Shown here piece after piece: positions 5,885 through 11,618 of a stretch of DNA of 11,618 nucleotides; the stretch's first letter is position 1, and every line of letters starts with the position of its first letter. Source of the DNA: Pseudomonadota bacterium. GTDB taxonomy: Bacteria; Cyanobacteriota; Vampirovibrionia; LMEP-6097. The position numbers and the translations under genes are program-made. The stretch lies in assembly GCA_009924885.1 (NCBI GenBank), contig RFQS01000045.1, forward strand, positions 1 through 11,618. The letters are read 5' to 3'. Below the pieces are notes generated by a model. It was given only the letters and a program-made list of their open reading frames with translations, did no database searches and was not told the DNA's origin.

Positions 5885-5928
5885 TCGTCCTCCTCAGTCT
5901 TGAACTTGTTCGTTCGGCTACACGCCCA
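5806..5928. repeat. Palindromic repeat element, long form (123 bp)
   Basis: TGGGCGTGTAGCCGAAC (5806-5822) and GTTCGGCTACACGCCCA (5912-5928) are perfect 17-bp inverted arms. The loop carries the core CTCCAATTTCTGCGTTTT (5822-5839) and GAACTTGTTC (5902-5911), both shared with the 4513 element. Between them is a 58-base segment (5844-5901) absent from that element. The segment contains a duplicated TCCTCATG (5845-5852, 5854-5861) and a nested TGTAC/GTACA palindrome (5860-5874). The element ends 21 bases upstream of the HAD start. The type resembles the palindromic elements of Rickettsiales and some other host-associated bacteria, by recollection only. Confidence 0.9.
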
Positions 5929-5981
5929 GTATTAGAAATGGGCTTAAGCAATTGACTAGATGGTCTATTTAAATTCTAAAT

Positions 5982-6026
5982 AAAAAGACGACTGCCTGAA
6001 ACTGCACGTTGTGCAGTGGTTTCATG
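5982..6026 (-). terminator. Putative rho-independent terminator of hemE
   Basis: Just after the hemE stop, the minus-strand transcript can form a long stem. CATGAAAC plus TGCAC (6026-6011, with a 3-base bulge) pairs with GTGCA plus GTTTCAGG (6007-5995) around a three-base loop, with one mismatch near the base. A TTTTT tract (5986-5982) follows after eight bases, within a longer T-rich stretch. The gap between stem and T-run is longer than ideal. Confidence 0.45.
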
Positions 6027-6029
6027 AAA

Positions 6030-7106
6030 CTAATGATATCTAAAATTCTTAACTGTATTAATAAAGACCTTAGCATGCTCTGGATCGATATTAGGCAATA
6101 TGCCATGGCCTAGATTTGCGATATAGCCTCCTTGAGTACCAGCTTCACCAAGCATTTGTAGAGTTCTTCTTTCAATGAAATTCTTATCACCGAATAGATA
6201 GCAAGGATCGAAATTGCCCTGAACGGCTATAGATCTAGATGTAGACGAGCTTTTATAAGAATTTAAATATTCTCTAATTTCTCTTAAATTAGATCTCCAG
6301 TCTATACTAAGCACATCAGCACCAGATTCCACCATGTAGTCAATAACGCTAGAAACTCCATTTACATATAGAGTAATTAAAGCATCAGGATATCTAGCTT
6401 TAATTCCAGAAATAATTTTTTGTTGATACGGTAGTGCAAACTGCCTGTAATCATCTCCAGATAGCACTGATGCCCAAGTGTCGAAAAGCTGAAGCATATC
6501 AGCTCCATGTTTAAGTTTCACGCAAATGTATTCAATGATAGTCTCAGAGAGCTTTTCTAGTAGAAGGTGCATAGCCTCTGGTTCTCTATACATCAGGGCT
6601 TTTATGTTATCGAAATTTTTAGAGCCGCCACCTTCTATTAAGTAGCTAGCTAAAGTCCAAGGTGCTCCAGCGAAACCAAGTACTGGAACCGCAGAGCCTA
6701 TTCTTTGCTTAATAGTTCTTAAAGTTTCATAAACGAAACTGCAGGAAGACTCTATGTCACTAGGCACTAATAGTTTTTCAATCTGAGCAGCAGTTCTGAT
6801 CGGTGTTCTAAATTCTGGTTTACCCGTATCGAAGCTTAAATCAGCTCCCATAGGCTCAAGTGGAATTAAAATATCAGAGAACATAATAATTGCATCCACG
6901 CCTAAAATCTCAAAAGGCTGAATACTAACTTCAGCAGCTTTATCTGGATTTTTACATAATTCAAGGAAGCTCATCTGTGAGCGAATCGCTTGGTACTGTG
7001 GTAAATAGCGCCCAGCCTGACGCATCATCCAGACTGGTGGACGAGCAGTTTTTTCTGATTTAGCAGCCTTTAAAATCAGGTCATTTTCAAGAATAGTCTT
7101 AGTCAT
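6030..7106 (-). CDS. hemE: Uroporphyrinogen decarboxylase
   Basis: Cytoplasmic enzyme that removes four acetate carboxyls from uroporphyrinogen III to give coproporphyrinogen III in haem synthesis. At 358 residues it is full length. The N-terminal signature RPPVWMMRQAGRYLPQY (22-38) carries the substrate-binding Arg29 and Arg33. The second signature is FAGAPWTLASYLIEGG (145-160), with Tyr155. Asp78 in IMFSDIL binds the pyrrole nitrogens, and NLGHGILP (331-338) carries the conserved His334. The TIM-barrel spacing is intact, so the enzyme should be active. No other haem gene lies in the window. The ATG at 7106 has no SD; no other start fits better before the first signature. It is divergent from dusB across 81 bases and is followed by a likely terminator, so it is probably a single-gene unit. 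Confidence 0.97.
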   Translation of the reverse strand: MTKTILENDLILKAAKSEKTARPPVWMMRQAGRYLPQYQAIRSQMSFLELCKNPDKAAEVSIQPFEILGVDAIIMFSDILIPLEPMGADLSFDTGKPEFRTPIRTAAQIEKLLVPSDIESSCSFVYETLRTIKQRIGSAVPVLGFAGAPWTLASYLIEGGGSKNFDNIKALMYREPEAMHLLLEKLSETIIEYICVKLKHGADMLQLFDTWASVLSGDDYRQFALPYQQKIISGIKARYPDALITLYVNGVSSVIDYMVESGADVLSIDWRSNLREIREYLNSYKSSSTSRSIAVQGNFDPCYLFGDKNFIERRTLQMLGEAGTQGGYIANLGHGILPNIDPEHAKVFINTVKNFRYH

Positions 7107-7170
7107 AAGTACAGTTAAATAAGGTTAGCATAATGAGACTTATTCTTAAGGCAGAGTAAAAGATATCATT

Positions 7171-7179
7171 TGCTATATT
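7171..7179 (+). promoter_or_regulatory. Putative extended -10 of dusB (possible leaderless mRNA)
   Basis: TGCTATATT is an extended -10 (TG, one base, TATATT at 7174-7179). The hexamer ends eight bases before ATG 7188, the same distance as the trpS -10 from its start. No SD is present and no clear -35 is seen. Confidence 0.4.
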
Positions 7180-7187
7180 AATTATGT

Positions 7188-8216
7188 ATGTCAATTAATA
7201 GCCTTAATGAAAAGCTTAATTTAAAGCCTATCTATATAGGTGATATTGAGCTAAAAGGCCGTGTTTATATTCCGCCCATGGCTGGTTTTACTGACCTTCC
7301 TTACCGCATGGTGGCTAGAGAGTTTGACCCAGATGTGCTGATGTCTACTGAAATGCTCAGTTCTAGAGCTATGATTTACAGCGATATATATAAGTCGCCA
7401 TCAGATCCTAGTAAAATGGATATTCCAGAAGGTGAGTCACTCACGGGTGTTCAGCTTTTCGGGCATGAGCCAGAATTAATGGCTTTAGCTGCGAAAATGG
7501 CTACTGACGCAGGAGCTAGATTTATAGATATTAATATGGGCTGTCCTGTTCCTAAAATCGTGAATGGTAAAGATGGTGCTGCTTTAATGAAAGAGCCAGA
7601 ACTCGCTTGTGAAATAGTGAAAGCGGTAATTTCATCTACGCATTTACCAGTTACGGTTAAAACTAGGCTGGGCTGGTGTTACAGCAGTCTTAACGCTAGA
7701 GATTTAGCTTTTAAATTCCAAGATTTAGGAGTCGCAGCTTTAACACTGCACGGCCGCACACGTTCACAGAAATATGAAGGAGAAGCACAGTGGGAGCTGA
7801 TCGGTGAGGCTATCGCTGGTTTAGATATACCAGTTTTCGCGAACGGTGATATTAAAACCCTGGAAGATGTTAAAGAGATTTTAGAAACGACGGGAGCAAG
7901 TGGGGTAGCCATCGCTAGAGGGACTATGGGTAGACCATGGTTTTCTAGGCAGGTAAATCACTATCTCGAAACAGGTGAAGTGCTTCCAGAGCCGAGTCAT
8001 GCAGAGAGGCTTGAGCTATCTTTAAGGCACTGTAAGTTAATGGTAGATTATCGTGGTGAAAAATCTGGTACTAAAGAGATTCGCAAGCACATCGTGAAAT
8101 ATACTCAAGGCATTCCTAATTCATCAGAGATGCGCGCAAAGCTAAGCACTCTTAATTCCTATGCTGAGGCTGAGGATATGATTGGTGTTTTAAAAGAAAG
8201 TTTAATTAGTAAATAA
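7188..8216 (+). CDS. dusB: tRNA-dihydrouridine synthase, DusB type
   Basis: FMN-dependent enzyme that reduces specific uridines of the tRNA D-loop to dihydrouridine with NAD(P)H. At 342 residues it is the usual length. The TIM barrel shows PPMAGFTDLPYR (29-40), INMGCPV (115-121) with the proton-donor Cys119, VKTRLGW (157-163), LHGRTRSQKYEG (187-198) and FANGDI (217-222) in order. The phosphate-binding ARGTMGRPW lies at 243-251. A C-terminal helical domain contains the KEIRKH segment (296-301) typical of bacterial DusB. ATG 7188 is chosen because the methionine frame runs directly into the conserved region; a second ATG at 7184 is out of frame. No SD is present and a -10 lies unusually close. 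The gene is divergent from hemE. Downstream it converges, with seven bases between stops, on an unknown gene. Confidence 0.95.
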   Translation: MSINSLNEKLNLKPIYIGDIELKGRVYIPPMAGFTDLPYRMVAREFDPDVLMSTEMLSSRAMIYSDIYKSPSDPSKMDIPEGESLTGVQLFGHEPELMALAAKMATDAGARFIDINMGCPVPKIVNGKDGAALMKEPELACEIVKAVISSTHLPVTVKTRLGWCYSSLNARDLAFKFQDLGVAALTLHGRTRSQKYEGEAQWELIGEAIAGLDIPVFANGDIKTLEDVKEILETTGASGVAIARGTMGRPWFSRQVNHYLETGEVLPEPSHAERLELSLRHCKLMVDYRGEKSGTKEIRKHIVKYTQGIPNSSEMRAKLSTLNSYAEAEDMIGVLKESLISK

Positions 8217-8223
8217 AATTTGA

Positions 8224-8631
8224 TTAAGCGCTGAAAGCTAATCTTGCACCAAGAATCTCTTCTTTTTTGTTAGATGAACCCAATGAACTCAATGAGCCAT
8301 ATTTGGAATCATTTCCATAGAGTCTACTTGGCATGAAAGATCCATTGGACACAGAAGCTTGAGCTACGTTGTTAGTAATACCCGGAAAAAAAATTGATTT
8401 AGGAAAATCTAAATTATCTCTTTGAGTGAAAAATCCTTCTGAGTTTCTTCTTTCAGAATTGTTTTGAGAGTTTTGAGTATATATAAATGGCTGTCTCTCA
8501 CTTTTTAATACAGTCGCCTCTATTATTATGTCTGTATCTGGATCTATGAATGCTTGCTTTTCAGTTGATTTAGGTTTGACATTATTATGTCCACCAAACA
8601 AATTACTGAATATAGTATTACTTACCACCAT
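8224..8631 (-). CDS. Asn/Ser-rich protein of unknown function (135 aa)
   Basis: A 135-residue frame from ATG 8631 to TAA 8224, with no SD. The product has no signal peptide, membrane span or cysteine. It is rich in Ser, Asn, Phe and Gly (for example NSQNNSERRNSEGFF and SKYGSLSSLGSSNKKEE), so much of it is probably disordered. One short block, DTDIIIEATVL (residues 32-42), looks like an ordered beta-strand. The family is not recognised. It sits between dusB (convergent) and dnaA (divergent, sharing a 182-base gap). The unbroken 408-base frame in AT-rich DNA favours a real gene, but the missing SD and low-complexity composition lower confidence. Confidence 0.5.
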   Translation of the reverse strand: MVVSNTIFSNLFGGHNNVKPKSTEKQAFIDPDTDIIIEATVLKSERQPFIYTQNSQNNSERRNSEGFFTQRDNLDFPKSIFFPGITNNVAQASVSNGSFMPSRLYGNDSKYGSLSSLGSSNKKEEILGARLAFSA

Positions 8632-8651
8632 ACAGAGTACTTATTGCCAGC

Positions 8652-8665
8652 TTAGGTTAACCTAA
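8652..8665. promoter_or_regulatory. 14-bp perfect palindrome between the unknown gene and dnaA
   Basis: TTAGGTTAACCTAA is perfectly self-complementary and lies in the divergent gap 20 bases upstream of the unknown gene's start and about 150 bases before dnaA. This is a plausible dimer operator. It does not match the consensus DnaA box. A related GGTT...AACC theme occurs upstream of trpS (717-732). Confidence 0.35.
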
Positions 8666-8679
8666 CATTAAGAACAAAG

Positions 8680-8800
8680 TTTTTTAAAAAATTTTTTGAT
8701 AATAATTTTAAAAAATAAATAGGATCGTTAAAATAGCACTAATCGTATTTTAATTTCTACGAAAAAATTTAATTTTCAAGTTAAAAATTTCTAAGACAAG
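8680..8800. other. Very AT-rich stretch upstream of dnaA (possible unwinding region)
   Basis: The stretch begins with TTTTTTAAAAAATTTTTT (8680-8697) and continues with A- and T-runs up to the dnaA start. Such DNA unwinds easily and is typical of an origin's unwinding element or of a dnaA promoter. No copy of the consensus DnaA box TTATCCACA, or a one-mismatch variant, is visible on either strand of the gap 8632-8813, so calling it an origin would be speculative. Confidence 0.25.
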
Positions 8801-8813
8801 TAATGGTCTTTCA

Positions 8814-10427
8814 ATGATATATTTAAGTAATCCCAATTTTCACAACTCGAAAACGCCACACATGAAGACAGTCACAGACAGCTTTACACCGACAAACCAC
8901 CCCCTAAATGAAATCAACTATAAACAAGAAACCCAGAATTTAAAAGTAATTTGGGCAAAAATTTTAGAAAATCTTCCAAAAAAAATTAAGCAAACTAGTA
9001 TAGAGACTTGGCTTCGTCCTTGTTCACTTATCGAAATTAATGAGCAAGAATTAGTTATCGCTGTTAAGAACGAGTTTTCAAGAAAATTAATCGCTCAAAG
9101 TTATAGTGAAGCTATACATAAATCTAGTAAGGAAGTATTAGCAGCTTCGTATAGTATCAGATTTACTACTTCATCAAAACACCAGGCTTTAACTCTTGAG
9201 GATGATTTAGAGGATAGTTCTGTAGAAGAAGATGAAGATGACTCACTTTCAGGTAAAGCTAATTCTAAAAAAATCTCTAGGGCAGTTAAAACTAATTCTG
9301 AGACTAAAGTAAGACAGAAGAGTTTCGCTGAAATTAGCTCAGAAGAAATTAATTACAGAAGAGACTACTCGACTAATCCTAATAATGGTATTTCTAATAA
9401 ATTACGTTTTGATAATTTTATTTCCTGTAAAGCTAATATCGGAGCTGTTTCTTTCGCCAAGGCGATAGTAGAGAATCAGTTAGGTTCTTACTATAATTCA
9501 CTATTTATCACATCTGATGTGGGTTTAGGTAAGACACATCTATTGCATGCAGTGGCTAATGAAGCTTTACGTGCTGATTCTTTTACTAAAGTTAGATATA
9601 TAAAAGCTGAGGATTATGTAAATGAGTTCGTTCTATCTATAAAGAATAAGTCTTATGAAAATTTTAAAAAGAAATTTCGTAATTTAGATTTACTATTACT
9701 GGATGAAGCACAGTTTTTAGACGGAAAGAAATCCACTCAACAAGAGTTTTGCAGTAATTTTGATTCCATTATCAGTAGTGGTGGGAAAGTCATAATCGCT
9801 TCTAGTAAAGCCTTAGATGATTATGAAAAAATAGAAAAAAAGCTGAAAAGCAGATTACAGGGGTCTCTCATCGCGGAATTATATCCAGTTGATTACCAAG
9901 CTCGTATAGCGATTATCGAGAATAAAGTTCAAGCTGCGAATCTTAAAATTAGCTGTGGTCATAAAGTAGCTTTAGCAGAGAAGTTTAATGGTAATGTTCG
10001 AGAATTAGAGGGGGCATTACTGAAAATATCAGCCTTAAATAATTTTTCCGATTTAGATATCCTTGAGATAGATAGTAAAACTATCTCCGATATGTTCGGT
10101 GCTGTTTATTTAGATGAGAAGAATAATGGTATTAGTATTCAGAAAATCACTCGCTTAGTCGCAGAGAAACTTGAGCTTAGCGTTGAAGATTTACAGAGTG
10201 CTAAAAGATCTCAAGCCATAGCTCAAGCGAGGCATATAGCTATCTTTTTAAGTAATGAATTTTTGGAAATCAGTTATCAGAGAATCGGAGAATTTTTTGG
10301 TGGCAGGAAGCATAGTTCAGTTATTCACTCAATAAAAACAGTTGCGAATCAACTTAACTCCAAGCTTTCTAAGTCTAAGGACTTGAAAAAGCTTTTAGAT
10401 GATATAAGATCTTCCTTAAGGGAATAA
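8814..10427 (+). CDS. dnaA: Chromosomal replication initiator protein DnaA (divergent)
   Basis: AAA+ ATPase that binds origin DnaA boxes, opens the duplex and helps load the helicase. Domain I is near residues 43-118 (VIWAKIL, TSIETWLRP) and an acidic, Ser-rich linker runs about 119-190. The AAA+ core shows Walker A VGLGKTHLLHAV (236-247), Walker B LLLLDEAQFL (293-302), an LKSRL arginine-finger region (Arg347) and sensor II NVRELEGAL (394-402). Domain IV ends with ARHIAIFL (472-479) and the signature GEFFGGRKHSSVIHSI (492-507). Several consensus positions differ: Ser234 replaces the first P-loop Gly, DEAQ replaces DDIQ, the sensor I TSDR is absent, and GGRKHSSV replaces GGRDHTTV. The start is uncertain: ATG 8814 or ATG 8862 (Met17), neither with an SD. 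At 537 residues it is somewhat long, mostly from the linker. Confidence 0.94.
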   Translation: MIYLSNPNFHNSKTPHMKTVTDSFTPTNHPLNEINYKQETQNLKVIWAKILENLPKKIKQTSIETWLRPCSLIEINEQELVIAVKNEFSRKLIAQSYSEAIHKSSKEVLAASYSIRFTTSSKHQALTLEDDLEDSSVEEDEDDSLSGKANSKKISRAVKTNSETKVRQKSFAEISSEEINYRRDYSTNPNNGISNKLRFDNFISCKANIGAVSFAKAIVENQLGSYYNSLFITSDVGLGKTHLLHAVANEALRADSFTKVRYIKAEDYVNEFVLSIKNKSYENFKKKFRNLDLLLLDEAQFLDGKKSTQQEFCSNFDSIISSGGKVIIASSKALDDYEKIEKKLKSRLQGSLIAELYPVDYQARIAIIENKVQAANLKISCGHKVALAEKFNGNVRELEGALLKISALNNFSDLDILEIDSKTISDMFGAVYLDEKNNGISIQKITRLVAEKLELSVEDLQSAKRSQAIAQARHIAIFLSNEFLEISYQRIGEFFGGRKHSSVIHSIKTVANQLNSKLSKSKDLKKLLDDIRSSLRE

Positions 10428-10437
10428 GCGTTTTATT

Positions 10438-11550
10438 ATGGAAAGCACTAGCAAAGAAGGTATTCAAACTTTATACAGTAAAGAAAATCCCTTTATAGCT
10501 AAGCTTTTGGAGAATTATAAGCTAAATAAAGAAGGGTCAAGTAAAGATACACGTCACATAGTCTTTGATTTAGAAGATAGTGGGCTTAGTTATTCTCCTG
10601 GTGATTCTTTGTATATAGTTCCAGAAAATGATTCAGCCTTAGTGAAGGAACTTCTTTCTTTGCTTGATCTTGATTATGCTGAAGATTTTGAGTTTAACAG
10701 GTTTTTAAAAGAAGTTAATATTACGAGGCCGAGTAATAAACTTTTTAGTTTTATTGCGAGCAAGACTTCCGCTGACGGAAAGCTTCTCGGTGAGGAACTT
10801 TTAGGATATTCGACAGCTGGAGTGTTAAAAACTATTAAAGAAAAATATCCAGACTTCTCATTAACTAGTAATGAATTAGTTGAAAATTCATCAAAAGTTT
10901 TAGGCAGGGCTTATTCCATAGCTTCATCGTTAAATGCTCATCCGAGGAAGGTGGAACTGTGTATTTCACGTGTAGATGGCTTAATTAATAATCAAAGAGT
11001 TTTAGGCTTGTGCTCAAACTATATCAGTGACAGAGTTCCACTAAATGAAAATCTGACTAAAATTTATTTACATACTAATGATAAATTTCGATTGCCGCAG
11101 GACAGCTCAGCCGACATCATCATGGTGGGACCAGGTACTGGCATTGCACCATTTAGAGCTTTTATTGAAGAGCGTAATTATTTACGCCAGAGTGGTAAAA
11201 AAGTCGGCAGAGATTGGCTTTTCTTTGGAGATCAAAAATCTGAATATGATTATCTCTATGGTGAAGAATTAGAAGCTTATAGACGAGATTTTAATCTCAG
11301 TTTAGATTTAGCTTTTTCTCGTGATCAGGATTTTAAGGTTTATGTTCAAGATCGCATGAAAGAAAAATCTGAAGAAATATTTAGATGGCTAGAAAATGGT
11401 GCACATTTCTATGTCTGTGGTGATGCGCGTAAAATGGCAAAGGATGTGGATACTGCTCTAAGAGAAATAGCTGCTGAGCATGGTAAAGATCCTGGTCTTT
11501 ATATTACTGAACTTAAAAATACGCAAAGATATTCAAGAGATGTATATTAG
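10438..11550 (+). CDS. CysJ-like FAD/NADPH reductase without a flavodoxin domain (sulfite reductase alpha-like)
   Basis: A soluble ferredoxin-NADP reductase-type protein of the CysJ / diflavin reductase family that should move electrons from NADPH through FAD. It starts near NPFIAKLLENYKLN (17-30), the family's connecting-domain entry, so the usual N-terminal FMN domain is missing. The FAD site is GRAYSIASS (156-164) with GLCSNYI (190-196). NADPH-binding motifs are VGPGTGIAPFRAF (230-242) and YVCGDARKMAKDV (325-337). The C-terminus RYSRDVY is the hallmark of CysJ-type enzymes and includes the terminal aromatic residue that stacks on FAD. At 370 residues it resembles short CysJ-like proteins from several phyla. 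The partner is unknown: no sulfite reductase haemoprotein gene is in view. It begins 10 bases after dnaA, without a clear SD, so it is probably co-transcribed. Confidence 0.9.
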   Translation: MESTSKEGIQTLYSKENPFIAKLLENYKLNKEGSSKDTRHIVFDLEDSGLSYSPGDSLYIVPENDSALVKELLSLLDLDYAEDFEFNRFLKEVNITRPSNKLFSFIASKTSADGKLLGEELLGYSTAGVLKTIKEKYPDFSLTSNELVENSSKVLGRAYSIASSLNAHPRKVELCISRVDGLINNQRVLGLCSNYISDRVPLNENLTKIYLHTNDKFRLPQDSSADIIMVGPGTGIAPFRAFIEERNYLRQSGKKVGRDWLFFGDQKSEYDYLYGEELEAYRRDFNLSLDLAFSRDQDFKVYVQDRMKEKSEEIFRWLENGAHFYVCGDARKMAKDVDTALREIAAEHGKDPGLYITELKNTQRYSRDVY

Positions 11551-11555
11551 TTAAA

Positions 11556-11579
11556 TGGTGGGAAATTAATTTCCTACCA
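11556..11579 (+). terminator. Hairpin after the CysJ-like gene
   Basis: TGGTGGGAAA (11556-11565) pairs with TTTCCTACCA (11570-11579) around TTAA, giving ten pairs including one G-U. It begins five bases after the stop codon. No T-run follows, so it may be a 3'-end stabilising hairpin rather than a true intrinsic terminator. Confidence 0.4.
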
Positions 11580-11580
11580 A

Positions 11581-11618
11581 GACTGCTGCATAGTATGCAA
11601 AAATGCAGAAAATGGAGT
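11581..11618 (-). repeat. Partial palindromic repeat at the window edge
   Basis: On the minus strand CTCCATTTTCTGCATTTT (11617-11600) matches the repeat core of the 4513 and 5806 elements at 16 of 18 positions. It continues into a TGCATA-C-TATGCA palindrome (11599-11587) like the TGCATATGCA next to the partial copy at 3003-3012. The rest of the element would lie beyond the window. Confidence 0.5.

Noticed and set aside
4513..5928. The two palindromic elements as a CRISPR array or an insertion sequence
   Set aside because: There are only two copies, separated by genes, with no regular spacing and no transposase frame.
7679..7912. 77-codon open frame antisense to dusB
   Set aside because: It lies inside the conserved FMN-binding half of dusB and has no sign of independent coding.
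11078..11272. 64-codon same-strand frame inside the CysJ-like gene
   Set aside because: It overlaps the conserved NADPH-binding segment in another frame, so it is a shadow.

Overview
The window is AT-rich chromosomal DNA (roughly one third G+C by eye) from a bacterium. A complete KdsA implies Kdo-type lipopolysaccharide and hence a Gram-negative envelope; hemE, dusB, trmH, trpS and dnaA are ordinary core genes. I cannot place the organism with confidence. TrpS is of the GDRPTG subtype I associate with Firmicutes and relatives. HemE and DnaA do not look alphaproteobacterial to me. The dispersed palindromes recall the palindromic repeats of Rickettsiales and other host-associated bacteria. A non-photosynthetic, AT-rich lineage such as a Melainabacteria relative is one guess at low confidence.

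Layout. 1-582 (minus): the 5' end of a small exported or membrane-anchored protein, then a 103-residue helical protein of unknown function. 804-2995 (plus): trpS, then two overlapping genes of unknown function. 3032-7106 (minus): hemE, a HAD-family phosphatase, a compact RNase HI, kdsA and trmH, broken up by two copies of a palindromic repeat. 7188-8216 (plus): dusB. 8224-8631 (minus): an unknown Asn/Ser-rich protein. 8814-11550 (plus): a divergent dnaA and, 10 bases later, a CysJ-like diflavin-reductase module without a flavodoxin domain.

The most notable features are not standard genes. (1) Two full palindromic elements (4513-4579 and 5806-5928) share nearly identical arms and core but differ by a 58-base internal segment. 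Two further partial copies of the 18-base core lie at 3016-3033 and 11600-11617. (2) The larger element carries a Shine-Dalgarno plus ATG small ORF that reads out through its arm and overlaps the start of the SD-less HAD gene. (3) The RNase HI gene has its complete N-terminus only if translation starts at an ATT codon behind a strong SD. (4) DnaA has changes in the Walker A loop, sensor I region and DNA-recognition signature, and no consensus DnaA box is visible just upstream. (5) trpS and dusB lack an SD and have a -10-like hexamer at the same distance from the start codon, as expected of leaderless mRNAs.

Functionally the window is mostly housekeeping: aminoacylation, tRNA modification (TrmH, DusB), LPS precursor synthesis, haem synthesis, RNA-DNA hybrid removal and replication initiation. 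Four small or medium proteins of unknown function lie between these genes. No tRNA, rRNA, transposase or CRISPR array is visible.
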